64,000 nt of DNA from Tepidiforma bonchosmolovskayae (GCF_008838325.1 NZ_CP042829.1:1922001-1986000), one strand, 5' to 3'. Counted from the stretch's first letter, positions 33,534-41,988 are shown. Notes: a model not told the origin generated them from the letters alone. A program made the numbers and translations.

Positions 33534-35894
33534 CTACTTTCGGCCGCTGTTGCCCGAAAGCTGGTTCGCCAGCTGCTGAAGATTCCCCAGGATGCTCTGG
33601 CTCCGCGCCTGCGCCTGCTCCATCGCGGCGAACTTCCGACGCAGCTGCTCCATCTCGGCCTCGATCCGTTTCTCCAGCGTCGCAATCCGCTCCGAGATGT
33701 CCGAGGCGATCCGGTCATACGTCGCCTTCCGCTTGTCGAGCGTCCCCCCGATGCCGGCCTGGTTCTCGGCGAACCGCTTGAGCCGCTGGATCACGCTCTC
33801 GGACGTCGCACTGACCGTGATCGTGTGCGTCCCCGCCTGCAGCGTGGGCCCGGCCGTCAGCGTCAGCCCCGGGACCAGCCCCGAATTCGACCCGTTGGGC
33901 GCAATCGTCCCCGAGGCCGAAATTGGCGGGCCCCCGTTCGCCGGCGTGAACACCGCCGAGAGGTTCCCCGCGCCGTCATCCGTAATTACCCACTTCCCCG
34001 GCTCTGCCCCCGCGTACGTGCCCGAGATGCCGGTAATCGACCCCGTCCCGCCCGGCTCGAGCGTCGCAGCCAGGCTCAGGCGGCTCAGCAGCTCCTGCAC
34101 GCCCGCCTGATTCGTCCGGACCGCCTCCGCGAACTTCGCTTCGTCGAACTGCAGCGTGTTCGTCGTACCAATCGCCGACCCCACCGGCCCGAACGTCAGC
34201 CCGATTTGCGAGAGCGTCGCAAAGCCGCCCTCCAGGTTCGTCCCCGGGCTCGTCAGGATGCTCCGCAGGTCCGACTTCAGCTGCCGCAGCGAGACGTCCC
34301 CGCTCAGCGGCCCCGACTGGTTGTTCTTCTTCGAACCGTCCGCCTTCGTGGCCGCGTCGATCGCCTTCATCACGTTGTTGAACTCGGTCACGAACGCTTT
34401 GATCGCGTTCGCCGCGCTCGACGTGTCCTGCGAGACCGTCACGGTCACCGGCGAGCTCGTTGTCTCCTTGAACGTCATCGTCACGCCGCCGAACCCGACC
34501 GAGTTCGACGCCGACTGCTGCGTCGGCCCCCCGTCGATGCTGTACTCCGCGTTCTGCCCCGCAGTCAGCGTGCCCGTCGTCAGCCCAAGCTTCGCCGCGA
34601 GGTTCCCGCCAGGCGCGTCCTGCACGGTCAGCGCCAGGTTCCCCGTCGCTTTGTTCTGCAGCCGTACGGTGTCGGTCAGCGAATCGTACCGCGCCGTCAC
34701 GCCGGCCTGGCTTGCGTTGATCCGGTTGATGACGTCCGTCAGCGAGTCCGTCGCCGCGTTGTAGCTGATGCTCACCCCGTTGATCACAATCGCCTGGTCC
34801 CCGGCGTTCGGCGGCCCACCGTTGAACCCGGCATCCTGCAGCTTCGCCGACGTGCTCAGCCGCGAGATCGGATTCGAACTCGACCGCGTCGTCCCGGGCG
34901 AAGAAGTCAGCAGACCCGTCGCAGCCAGGAAGTTCGACGAGTCAGACCCGCTCCCGAACGAGATATTCCCCTGCGTCGAGGTCACCGTCAGGATGGTCGG
35001 CCGCCCGTAGCTGTCGTTCGTGATGCTTGCCGTCACCCCGATGCTGCTCGCGTTGATGTCGGCGATGACGTCGTTCAGCGACATCTGCTGCGTGAACGCC
35101 TCGCCCGTCCGCGTCGTCCCGGGCGGCGTGCTCAGCAGCCGCATCGCCGAGAGGAAGTTCGAACTGTCCCCCGGCCCGCCGAGGATGATGTCCCCGTTGC
35201 TCGACGTCAGCTGCAGCCGGTTCGCCCGCCCGTTTGCATCGTTCACGATGCTCGCCGTCAGCCCGACGCCCGCGCTGTTGATCGCGTTGATGACATCGTT
35301 CAGCGAGTCGGTGGCCGCGTTGATGGTGATCGTCTGCGTGCCGCCGCCCACCGTGCCGATGGTGAACGTCCCGCTCGTCACCGCCATGTCGATGTTCGCC
35401 GACTGCAGCGCCACGCCCGTCTGCGCCGCGGCCGGCCCCACCGTGAACGTCTGCGAGCCCCCGTTCGCCGTCGCGATGGTGAAGGTCCCGTTCGTCGGGA
35501 CGGTTCCGAAGTTCGAGCGGTTCATCGCCTTCGTCGCGTCGATGCCGGCCGCCGCCGGCGCCCCCTGGAGCCGCGTGGCCGTCGCCAGCTGCGTCACGTT
35601 GACCGTGAAGCTGCCCGCCTGTGCCCCCGGCAGCGCCGATACGCTGACCGCCGTGCCGCTCGCCGTCGCCGTCATTCCGCTCACCGACTGGGGCGCCGCG
35701 AGCGCTTTCACCTTCTCCAGGAACGCCTTCATCGCGGTCTGGACCGAGTTCACGGCGCCCTTCTTCGCGTCGTTGTCGGCGCCCTTCTGTTCGAGCAGCG
35801 TCACCTGCCGCATCCGGATGGCGGTCAGCTGCTTAATCACCGCCTCCGTGTCAAACGTCGCGTAGAACCCGCCGATCCGAACCGGGTCGCTCAT
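33534..35894 (-). CDS. fliD: flagellar filament cap protein FliD
   Basis: A 786-residue hook-associated protein 2, longer than typical FliD (about 450-700). The FliD N-terminal domain (IGGFYATFDTEAVIKQLTAIRMRQVTLLEQK) and C-terminal domain (about 600-786, ending LEKRIEAEMEQLRRKFAAMEQAQARSQSILGNL) flank a repetitive central region. That region contains several similar segments of the type TDSLTDVINRINASQAGVTA / ATDSLNDVINAINSAGVGLTA, i.e. multiple flagellin_IN-like repeats, which explains the length. It caps the growing filament outside the cell. The flaG-like gene ends 3 bases before the ATG. Confidence 0.95.
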   Translation of the reverse strand: MSDPVRIGGFYATFDTEAVIKQLTAIRMRQVTLLEQKGADNDAKKGAVNSVQTAMKAFLEKVKALAAPQSVSGMTATASGTAVSVSALPGAQAGSFTVNVTQLATATRLQGAPAAAGIDATKAMNRSNFGTVPTNGTFTIATANGGSQTFTVGPAAAQTGVALQSANIDMAVTSGTFTIGTVGGGTQTITINAATDSLNDVINAINSAGVGLTASIVNDANGRANRLQLTSSNGDIILGGPGDSSNFLSAMRLLSTPPGTTRTGEAFTQQMSLNDVIADINASSIGVTASITNDSYGRPTILTVTSTQGNISFGSGSDSSNFLAATGLLTSSPGTTRSSSNPISRLSTSAKLQDAGFNGGPPNAGDQAIVINGVSISYNAATDSLTDVINRINASQAGVTARYDSLTDTVRLQNKATGNLALTVQDAPGGNLAAKLGLTTGTLTAGQNAEYSIDGGPTQQSASNSVGFGGVTMTFKETTSSPVTVTVSQDTSSAANAIKAFVTEFNNVMKAIDAATKADGSKKNNQSGPLSGDVSLRQLKSDLRSILTSPGTNLEGGFATLSQIGLTFGPVGSAIGTTNTLQFDEAKFAEAVRTNQAGVQELLSRLSLAATLEPGGTGSITGISGTYAGAEPGKWVITDDGAGNLSAVFTPANGGPPISASGTIAPNGSNSGLVPGLTLTAGPTLQAGTHTITVSATSESVIQRLKRFAENQAGIGGTLDKRKATYDRIASDISERIATLEKRIEAEMEQLRRKFAAMEQAQARSQSILGNLQQLANQLSGNSGRK

Positions 35895-35897
35895 CGT

Positions 35898-36227
35898 CTA
35901 CCCTCGCCGTTCCAGGAGAAGTCCGTTGGCTGCCTCCTCGCTCGCCAGCCGCCAAAGGTCCTCTGCCCTCACCCGCGCGATGACGTCCCCCGTTGCCGTG
36001 TCGCGAACCTGGATGGCGACCATCATCCCTGCATGGTCCACGACGTACTCCAGTTCCAGCGCCGCCGGGTCGTGCCCGGGCGCCAGCATCCGAATCATCC
36101 GTTCCCGGCTGCCGCCGTCGCGGCGGGGTCCCGGTTTCGGCCGGTCCTGCCGCCGCCCCTGGCCCCACGATGCGGGCGCCGGCGAAAGCCGGACCGGGTC
36201 GATGCTCTCGAGTCTAAGCTCCCGCAT
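35898..36227 (-). CDS. FlaG-like protein
   Basis: A 109-residue protein. The C-terminal half (LELEYVVDHAGMMVAIQVRDTATGDVIARVRAEDLWRLA) matches the FlaG pattern of a conserved strand pair followed by T-G-[ED]-V-I. The N-terminal half is basic and disordered. FlaG affects filament length in other bacteria. ATG at 36227 has GGAAAGG about 9 nt upstream; a nearer ATG at 36236 has no room for a ribosome site. It is directly upstream of fliD (3-base gap), the usual FlaG position. Confidence 0.72.
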   Translation of the reverse strand: MRELRLESIDPVRLSPAPASWGQGRRQDRPKPGPRRDGGSRERMIRMLAPGHDPAALELEYVVDHAGMMVAIQVRDTATGDVIARVRAEDLWRLASEEAANGLLLERRG

Positions 36228-36304
36228 GGCGCCCATCCTTTCCGGAAACTACCTGATCATCGGTCCGCGCCTCCCCGACCTTGAGCCCGGCCGTGCGCGC
36301 AAAC

Positions 36305-36334
36305 GGCGGGCCCGGGATTCTCCCCGGGCCCGCC
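36305..36334 (-). terminator. hairpin after flagellin 1
   Basis: A 12-bp perfect stem (GGCGGGCCCGGG / CCCGGGCCCGCC, 6-nt loop), then GTTTGCG on the minus strand, 24 bases past the stop of flagellin 1. Confidence 0.65.
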
Positions 36335-36357
36335 AGGAGGCGCGCTCAGCTCGCCGC

Positions 36358-37557
36358 TTAGCCGCGGAGCAGGCTCAGTACGCTTTGCGCCGACTGGTTC
36401 GCCTGCGCCAGGACCGCCGTGCCCGCCTGCTGCAGGATCGTCGAGCTCGCGAGCTGGCTGGAGAGCTCGGCGATATCGGCATCGCGGATGCGGCTCTCGC
36501 TGGCGGTGAGGTTTTCGACGGCGACGCCGAGGCTGTTGACCGTATGCTCGAGGCGGTTCTGGGCCGCGCCGAGGTCGGAGCGGCGGGTGTTGAGGGTGGT
36601 GATGGCGGTATCGATCTGGGTGATGAACGCCTGGGCGGCGGCGTTGGAGGCGACGATGGTGGAGGCGGAGGTCCAGTTGACGCCGCCGCCGGTGAGGAGG
36701 TTGAGGCCGGAGGCCTGGGTGGCGCGGACGTCGTTGAAGGAGACGTTCATGACGTCGTAGGCCGTCGTATTCGCGCCGACCTGGAGGGCGGCAGCGCCGC
36801 TGCCGGTGACGACGATGGTGTCGTTCGCGGCGGAGGTGAGGTCCGTGCCGATGTCGTCGGGGTCCGTGACGCCGGCCGTGGAGGCGAGCTTGATGGAGAT
36901 GCCGAGCTGGTTGAAGTTGAGGGTTTGGGTGCCGTTGGCGGCGATGGCGGAGACGGTAATCTGCTGGGCCTGACCGTTGGGGCCTGTGAGGGTGAGCTGG
37001 TCGGTGGTGGCGTTGTAGGTGAACGTGTAGGTGCCGGGCTTGGCGCCGGCGACGTTGATCTCGGTGACGATGGCCTGGTCGACGGCGTCGTTGACAACGA
37101 GGTCGTTGGCGGAGGTGCCGCCGAGGACGCCGGTGAGGGCGCCGGTGAGCAGGTTCTGGCCGTTGAAGTTGGTGGCGTTGGCGATGCGGTCGATTTCGTT
37201 GCGGAGCTGGATGAGCTCGGTGCCGATGGAGGTCCGCGCCGCCGTGTCGTACGTGTCGTTCGCGGCCTGGACGCCCAGCTCGCGCATGCGCTGGAGGATG
37301 GAGTGGATCTCGTCCATGGCGCCTTCGGCGGTCTGGATCATGGAGATGCCGTCCTTGGCGTTGCGGATGGCCTGGCTGTTGCCGCGGATCTGGGCGCGCA
37401 TCTTTTCGGAGATGCCGAGGCCGGCGGCATCGTCGGCCGCGCGGTTGATGCGGTAGCCGCTGGAGAGCTTCTCCAGCACCTTCCCCATCTTCGCGTTCGT
37501 GATCCCCAGGTTCCGGTTCCCGTTGAGCGCTGCGATGTTGGTGACAATCGACGACAT
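36358..37557 (-). CDS. fliC: flagellin 1
   Basis: A 399-residue flagellin. D0/D1 N-terminal helices (SSIVTNIAALNGNRNL to about 150, with KLSSGYRINRAADDAAGL) and C-terminal helices (about 310-399, LGAAQNRLEHTVNSLGVAVENLTASESRIRDADIAEL) are intact. A short surface domain of about 160 residues lies between. Most of the gene (36482-37494) appears identical base for base to flagellin 2, while the first and last parts differ. The identical block is G-rich on the plus strand, opposite to neighbouring genes. It has its own promoter-like CGATACC element about 71 nt upstream and its own terminator. Confidence 0.97.
   Translation of the reverse strand: MSSIVTNIAALNGNRNLGITNAKMGKVLEKLSSGYRINRAADDAAGLGISEKMRAQIRGNSQAIRNAKDGISMIQTAEGAMDEIHSILQRMRELGVQAANDTYDTAARTSIGTELIQLRNEIDRIANATNFNGQNLLTGALTGVLGGTSANDLVVNDAVDQAIVTEINVAGAKPGTYTFTYNATTDQLTLTGPNGQAQQITVSAIAANGTQTLNFNQLGISIKLASTAGVTDPDDIGTDLTSAANDTIVVTGSGAAALQVGANTTAYDVMNVSFNDVRATQASGLNLLTGGGVNWTSASTIVASNAAAQAFITQIDTAITTLNTRRSDLGAAQNRLEHTVNSLGVAVENLTASESRIRDADIAELSSQLASSTILQQAGTAVLAQANQSAQSVLSLLRG
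36482..37494 (-). repeat. about 1-kb block shared with flagellin 2 (copy in flagellin 1)
   Basis: Aligns with 37953-38965 at a constant offset of 1471 with no difference seen on reading. The homology degrades sharply at both ends although the genes remain homologous, which is the pattern of gene conversion. Confidence 0.85.
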
Positions 37558-37627
37558 GTAACCTGTTCTCCCCTTTGCTGTTCCCCCGGCCGCGAGGCCG
37601 GTGCCACCTCGGTGGCAGTGGTGTCAG

Positions 37628-37638
37628 CTTGGGTATCG
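37628..37638 (-). promoter_or_regulatory. candidate flagellar promoter element of flagellin 1
   Basis: Minus-strand CGATACCCAAG, 71-81 nt before the start codon; the same 11-mer lies 76-86 nt before flagellin 2. It resembles the GCCGATA part of a sigma-28 -10 box. No clear TAAA-like -35 is seen. Confidence 0.4.
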
Positions 37639-37774
37639 CCCGGTTGCAGACCCGCGTCCGGGGGCGAAACGGGTGCGTCCGGGTGGCAAACGGGTGGCCG
37701 CAGTTGCAGCCCGGGGGCCGGCCGGTGACTGGACGGTGAACGCGCCGTCGCGTGCCCGCTCCAGGACAAACCGA

Positions 37775-37804
37775 GGCGCCCCTCCCGTCATCGCAAGGGG
37801 CGCC
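37775..37804 (-). terminator. hairpin after flagellin 2
   Basis: A 9-bp stem (GGCGCCCCT / AGGGGCGCC, 12-nt loop) 27 bases beyond the stop of flagellin 2. Confidence 0.55.
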
Positions 37805-37831
37805 CACGGCGTTACCGGCCGGGCCGGCTGA

Positions 37832-39028
37832 TTACCGGAGGAGGCTCAGGACTGCCTGGCTCGACTGGTTCGCCTGCGCCAGGACCGCCGTGCCCGCCTG
37901 CTGCAGGATCTGGTTGCTGACCATCTGCGTCGAGAGCTCGGCGACATCGGCGTCGCGGATGCGGCTCTCGCTGGCGGTGAGGTTTTCGACGGCGACGCCG
38001 AGGCTGTTGACCGTATGCTCGAGGCGGTTCTGGGCCGCGCCGAGGTCGGAGCGGCGGGTGTTGAGGGTGGTGATGGCGGTATCGATCTGGGTGATGAACG
38101 CCTGGGCGGCGGCGTTGGAGGCGACGATGGTGGAGGCGGAGGTCCAGTTGACGCCGCCGCCGGTGAGGAGGTTGAGGCCGGAGGCCTGGGTGGCGCGGAC
38201 GTCGTTGAAGGAGACGTTCATGACGTCGTAGGCCGTCGTATTCGCGCCGACCTGGAGGGCGGCAGCGCCGCTGCCGGTGACGACGATGGTGTCGTTCGCG
38301 GCGGAGGTGAGGTCCGTGCCGATGTCGTCGGGGTCCGTGACGCCGGCCGTGGAGGCGAGCTTGATGGAGATGCCGAGCTGGTTGAAGTTGAGGGTTTGGG
38401 TGCCGTTGGCGGCGATGGCGGAGACGGTAATCTGCTGGGCCTGACCGTTGGGGCCTGTGAGGGTGAGCTGGTCGGTGGTGGCGTTGTAGGTGAACGTGTA
38501 GGTGCCGGGCTTGGCGCCGGCGACGTTGATCTCGGTGACGATGGCCTGGTCGACGGCGTCGTTGACAACGAGGTCGTTGGCGGAGGTGCCGCCGAGGACG
38601 CCGGTGAGGGCGCCGGTGAGCAGGTTCTGGCCGTTGAAGTTGGTGGCGTTGGCGATGCGGTCGATTTCGTTGCGGAGCTGGATGAGCTCGGTGCCGATGG
38701 AGGTCCGCGCCGCCGTGTCGTACGTGTCGTTCGCGGCCTGGACGCCCAGCTCGCGCATGCGCTGGAGGATGGAGTGGATCTCGTCCATGGCGCCTTCGGC
38801 GGTCTGGATCATGGAGATGCCGTCCTTGGCGTTGCGGATGGCCTGGCTGTTGCCGCGGATCTGGGCGCGCATCTTTTCGGAGATGCCGAGGCCGGCGGCA
38901 TCGTCGGCCGCGCGGTTGATGCGGTAGCCGCTGGAGAGCTTCTCCAGCACCTTCCCCATCTTCGCTGCCGTGATGTTGAGGTTGCGCTGACCGTTCAGGG
39001 CAGCAACGTTCGTGACGATCGAAGACAT
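37832..39028 (-). CDS. fliC: flagellin 2
   Basis: A 398-residue flagellin, nearly the same protein as flagellin 1. Differences are confined to about the first 25 residues (SSIVTNVAALNGQRNLNITAAK) and the last 40 (DADVAELSTQMVSNQILQQAG). The central D1 and surface domain are identical. ATG at 39028 with GGGGAG upstream is chosen over a longer frame. It has a separate promoter element about 76-86 nt upstream (CGATACCCAAG) and a separate terminator, so the flagellins are independently transcribed. It would co-polymerise with flagellin 1 in the filament. Confidence 0.96.
   Translation of the reverse strand: MSSIVTNVAALNGQRNLNITAAKMGKVLEKLSSGYRINRAADDAAGLGISEKMRAQIRGNSQAIRNAKDGISMIQTAEGAMDEIHSILQRMRELGVQAANDTYDTAARTSIGTELIQLRNEIDRIANATNFNGQNLLTGALTGVLGGTSANDLVVNDAVDQAIVTEINVAGAKPGTYTFTYNATTDQLTLTGPNGQAQQITVSAIAANGTQTLNFNQLGISIKLASTAGVTDPDDIGTDLTSAANDTIVVTGSGAAALQVGANTTAYDVMNVSFNDVRATQASGLNLLTGGGVNWTSASTIVASNAAAQAFITQIDTAITTLNTRRSDLGAAQNRLEHTVNSLGVAVENLTASESRIRDADVAELSTQMVSNQILQQAGTAVLAQANQSSQAVLSLLR
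37953..38965 (-). repeat. about 1-kb block shared with flagellin 1 (copy in flagellin 2)
   Basis: Second copy of the 36482-37494 block, same orientation, with 458 bases between copies. Confidence 0.85.
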
Positions 39029-39103
39029 CCTGCGTCTCCCCTTCTCGTTCTGCCGGGATGCCCCCGGCCCTGCCCCGCGTGTGGATTTGGGCAGGTGTGA
39101 CGC

Positions 39104-39114
39104 CTTGGGTATCG
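39104..39114 (-). promoter_or_regulatory. candidate flagellar promoter element of flagellin 2
   Basis: Minus-strand CGATACCCAAG preceded by GGGC, giving GGGCCGATACC, close to the sigma-28 GCCGATAA -10. A TAAT lies 13 nt upstream of it, slightly nearer than the usual -35. Confidence 0.45.
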
Positions 39115-39258
39115 GCCCCGTCACGAACGATTAGGGGTGCAGCACGGGAACTGCCGGGGATACACCGGTGGAGATTGCGTGCCCCGGGTGGACGCCGCGT
39201 GACAATCGCCCATCCCGGCCATCCCCGCGGCCCGGCCCCGGCCCCCGCGCACGGAAAC

Positions 39259-39285
39259 GGGGAGGTCACCTGGCGTGACCTCCCC
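39259..39285 (-). terminator. hairpin after flagellin 3
   Basis: An 11-bp perfect stem (GGGGAGGTCAC / GTGACCTCCCC, 5-nt loop) followed on the minus strand by GTTTCC. Confidence 0.7.
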
Positions 39286-39318
39286 GTCCCGGGAGAGCGG
39301 CCTCGATCAGGTCGCGGA

Positions 39319-40863
39319 TTAGCCCTGGAGCAGCTTCAGCACCGCCTGCGGCGTCTGGTTCGCCTGCGCGAGCACCGCCACGCCCGCCGACTGCAGGATG
39401 TTCTGTGCCACCAGGTCGCTCGAGAGCTCGGCAATGTCCGCATCCCGGATCCGGCTCTCGCTCGCCGTCAGGTTCTCCACCGAGACGCCCAGGCTGTTGA
39501 TCGTGTGCTCGAGCCGGTTCTGCGCCGCGCCGAGCGTGCCGCGCCGGCTGTTCAGCGTCTGGATCGCCCCGTCCAGCGCGCTCATCAGGTTGTGCGCATC
39601 CTGGATCGTCTTCACCACCTGGTCGCCCAGCGTCGTAATCAGCCCCGATGACCCGCCCAGCTTGTACGCCGGCGAACCCAGGTTCTCGCTCAGCATGCTC
39701 ACGAACTCGAGCTGCAGCGTGTCCGGCACGTTCGCCCCCACCTGGAGCGTCGACGTGTTCCCCGTTCCCTGGATGATGATCGTGTTGTCCGTCGGGCCCG
39801 TCAGGTCCGTGATGACCTGCGCGGCCGTCCGCCCCGCCGGCCCCGTCTGCAGCGTCACGCTCACCCCGAGCTGGTTGAAGTCGAGCGTCCGCGTCTCGTT
39901 CGGCGCCATGTTCGTGATGGTCAGCGTCTGCGAGGTCCCGTCCGCCCCCGTCAGCGTCAGCTGCCCCGCGCCGGGCGACGTAAACGTGTAGGTCTGCGGC
40001 CGGGCCGTCGTTGCCGTAATCGTCGTCGCCGTCAGGCCGTTGATCGAAAGGTTCTGGTTGCCGCCCACCGCCATGTCAGCGAGGAAGCTCGTCCAGCTGT
40101 ACGGGTTCGGGTCGGTCGTAATCGTAAGCGTGAACCCGTTCGTGAACACCACCGACCCCGCCGAGCCGCCCGCGATCGACGAGCCCGAGGCGAAGCCCGC
40201 CGCCGTCGCCACCAGCGTCCCGCTCGCGCTGCCCAGCCTCATCTCGAGCACCCCGCCGTTGTTCACAAACACGTAGTCGCCGGCCGGTGCCGTGGAGAAT
40301 GTGACGGTCCGCGTCCCGCCCGAGGGCAGCGGGTCGCCCGAGACCAGGTGAGTGCCGGTTGCGCCGGCGTTCGCGTACCCGATCGTCTCGCCCTGGACCA
40401 GGTTCGTCCCCGCGACGCCTGCCGCAACGCTCGAAAGCGCGCCGGTCAGCACCTTCTGCCCGTTGAACTCCGTGCTGTACGCGATCCGGTCGATCTCCTT
40501 CCGCAGCTGGACAATCTCTTCGCCGATGCTCGTCCGCTCCGGCCCGTTGTCCGCGTACGTGCCGTTCGCCGCCTGGACCGCCAGCTCGCGCATCCGCTGG
40601 AGGATGGCATGGACTTCGTCCATCGCGCCTTCGGCCGTCTGCAGCATCGAAATGCCGTCCTGCGCGTTCCGGAGCGCCTGCTTGTTGCCCCGGATCTGCG
40701 CCCGCATCTTCTCGCTGATGGCGAGCCCCGCGGCATCGTCCGCCGCCCGGTTGATCCGGTAGCCGCTCGCCAGCTTCTCCAGCGTCTTCCCCATCTTCAG
40801 GCCCGTCCGGGCAAGGTTCCGCTGCCCGTTGATGGCGCTCACGTTCGTCATGATCCGGGTCAT
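39319..40863 (-). CDS. fliC: flagellin 3 (longer surface domain)
   Basis: A 514-residue flagellin. N-terminal (TRIMTNVSAINGQRNLARTGLKMGKTLEKLASGYRINRAADDAAGLAIS) and C-terminal (RRGTLGAAQNRLEHTINSLGVSVENLTASESRIRDADIAEL) helical domains are conserved with flagellins 1 and 2. The surface domain is about 115 residues longer and unrelated for much of its length. Its nucleotide composition matches neighbouring minus-strand genes, unlike the shared block. A good sigma-28-like promoter is seen about 80-105 nt upstream and GGAGGAGG precedes the ATG. It may be the ancestral or basal flagellin. Confidence 0.96.
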   Translation of the reverse strand: MTRIMTNVSAINGQRNLARTGLKMGKTLEKLASGYRINRAADDAAGLAISEKMRAQIRGNKQALRNAQDGISMLQTAEGAMDEVHAILQRMRELAVQAANGTYADNGPERTSIGEEIVQLRKEIDRIAYSTEFNGQKVLTGALSSVAAGVAGTNLVQGETIGYANAGATGTHLVSGDPLPSGGTRTVTFSTAPAGDYVFVNNGGVLEMRLGSASGTLVATAAGFASGSSIAGGSAGSVVFTNGFTLTITTDPNPYSWTSFLADMAVGGNQNLSINGLTATTITATTARPQTYTFTSPGAGQLTLTGADGTSQTLTITNMAPNETRTLDFNQLGVSVTLQTGPAGRTAAQVITDLTGPTDNTIIIQGTGNTSTLQVGANVPDTLQLEFVSMLSENLGSPAYKLGGSSGLITTLGDQVVKTIQDAHNLMSALDGAIQTLNSRRGTLGAAQNRLEHTINSLGVSVENLTASESRIRDADIAELSSDLVAQNILQSAGVAVLAQANQTPQAVLKLLQG

Positions 40864-40941
40864 CGTCGTTGCCTCCTCCGGGTTCCCCCGGTTCGTGATT
40901 GCTCCCGGCGAGGTTGCCGCCCTCCCGGGCTTCTATGGTGA

Positions 40942-40968
40942 CAATCGGGTGAACACGGTGGACATTGA
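40942..40968 (-). promoter_or_regulatory. sigma-28-like promoter of flagellin 3
   Basis: On the minus strand TCAATGTC, 11 nt, CCCGATTG. Compared with the enterobacterial sigma-28 consensus TAAAGTTT-N11-GCCGATAA, spacing is exact and the core CCGAT is kept. The predicted leader is about 72 nt, with GGAGGAGG before the start. Confidence 0.55.
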
Positions 40969-41096
40969 GTGACAAGCCGCCCGTCCCGCCCAAAATCAGG
41001 GTTTGCCCCGATCGTCCCCAAAGCCGCGGCCGTTCGCCCGCACCCGTGCGCCCCGCCTGTGTCATCATGGAGGGACACCCGCCGACGGAGGTCCCC

Positions 41097-41309
41097 ATGC
41101 GCACCACAGACGACTGGATCGCCCGCCACGTCCCGGATACGCAGGAAGCCATCCGCCAGGCCCTCGAGATCCTCGACCGCTACGGCTACACCGCCGCCGA
41201 CCTCGACTACCTCCTGTACGAAGGCCAGGTCACCGAGCACGATGCCGAACTCGAGGAGGCGATCGGTCTGCTTGCCCGCCTCCGCGAGGCCGGCATCAAA
41301 ATCGGCTGA
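41097..41309 (+). CDS. small hypothetical acidic protein
   Basis: A 70-residue protein (RTTDDWIARHVPDTQEAIRQ ... YGYTAADLDYLLYEGQVTEHDAELEEAIGLL) of probable helical fold. Family not recognised. ATG at 41097 with GGAGG 5 nt upstream. It is divergent from flagellin 3 and convergent with rpe (6 bases). Any link to motility is positional only. Confidence 0.6.
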   Translation: MRTTDDWIARHVPDTQEAIRQALEILDRYGYTAADLDYLLYEGQVTEHDAELEEAIGLLARLREAGIKIG

Positions 41310-41315
41310 GCTCCC

Positions 41316-41981
41316 TTACTCGCCGCTCGCCGCCCGCCGGAGTTCCGCCAGGTTCTCGGCCACGCTCCTCTCCGCGTTGTAGACCGACGACCCGCACACC
41401 AGCACCGTGGCCCCTGCCCGCACACAGGCGGCCGCGTTGTGCGCTTTCACGCCGCCGTCGATTTCGATGTCCGCCCGAAAACCGCCTGCGTCCAGCCGCC
41501 GCCGGATCTGGGCCACCTTCTCCAGCTGCCGGAGAATCATCTGCTGGCCGCCCCAGCCCGGGTTGATCGTCATCACCATCACTTGGTCCACGTCCGGCAG
41601 CGACTCCTCGATCGCCGCCACCGGCGTCCCCGGGTTGATGCACACGCCCGCCTTCTTCCCCAGCCGGTGAATGGCGTCGATCGTCCGGTTGATGTGCGGC
41701 GACACCTCGATGTGCACGTTGATGATGTCCGCCGTGTCCGCAAACTGCTCGATCAGCCGCTCCGGCTCCACCGTCATCAGGTGGATATCGAACGGCAGCG
41801 AGGTCACCTTCCGCAGCGCCTCCACCACCAGCGCCCCAAACGTGATGTTCGGGACGAACCGCCCGTCCATCACGTCGAGGTGCAGCATGTCCGCCCCGCC
41901 TGCCTCGGCCGCCCGCACCTCGTCCGCCAGCCGCCCGAAGTCTGCCGTCAGGATCGACGGCGCCAGCTTTACCGTGACCAT
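41316..41981 (-). CDS. rpe: ribulose-phosphate 3-epimerase
   Basis: A 221-residue TIM-barrel enzyme interconverting ribulose 5-phosphate and xylulose 5-phosphate. Landmarks: KLAPSILTADFGRLADEV, MLHLDVMDGRFVPNITFG (metal His and catalytic Asp), DIHLMTVEPE, VMVMTINPGWGGQ and EIDGGVKAHNAAACVRAGA. ATG at 41981 follows a TAGAAT box by 7 nt; the far longer open frame upstream is antisense to degV. It is divergent from degV with 63 bases between. Confidence 0.97.
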   Translation of the reverse strand: MVTVKLAPSILTADFGRLADEVRAAEAGGADMLHLDVMDGRFVPNITFGALVVEALRKVTSLPFDIHLMTVEPERLIEQFADTADIINVHIEVSPHINRTIDAIHRLGKKAGVCINPGTPVAAIEESLPDVDQVMVMTINPGWGGQQMILRQLEKVAQIRRRLDAGGFRADIEIDGGVKAHNAAACVRAGATVLVCGSSVYNAERSVAENLAELRRAASGE

Positions 41982-41988
41982 GCCGCCT

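Noticed and set aside
35926..37728. 600-residue plus-strand open frame opposite flagellin 1, with a related one opposite flagellin 2
   Set aside because: Gly/Asp/Val-rich antisense of the flagellin block; the repeat of the same frame simply reflects the duplicated DNA.
36482..38965. Flagellin block as an insertion sequence or invertible switch
   Set aside because: No transposase, recombinase or terminal inverted repeats flank it, and both copies are in the same orientation within reading frames.
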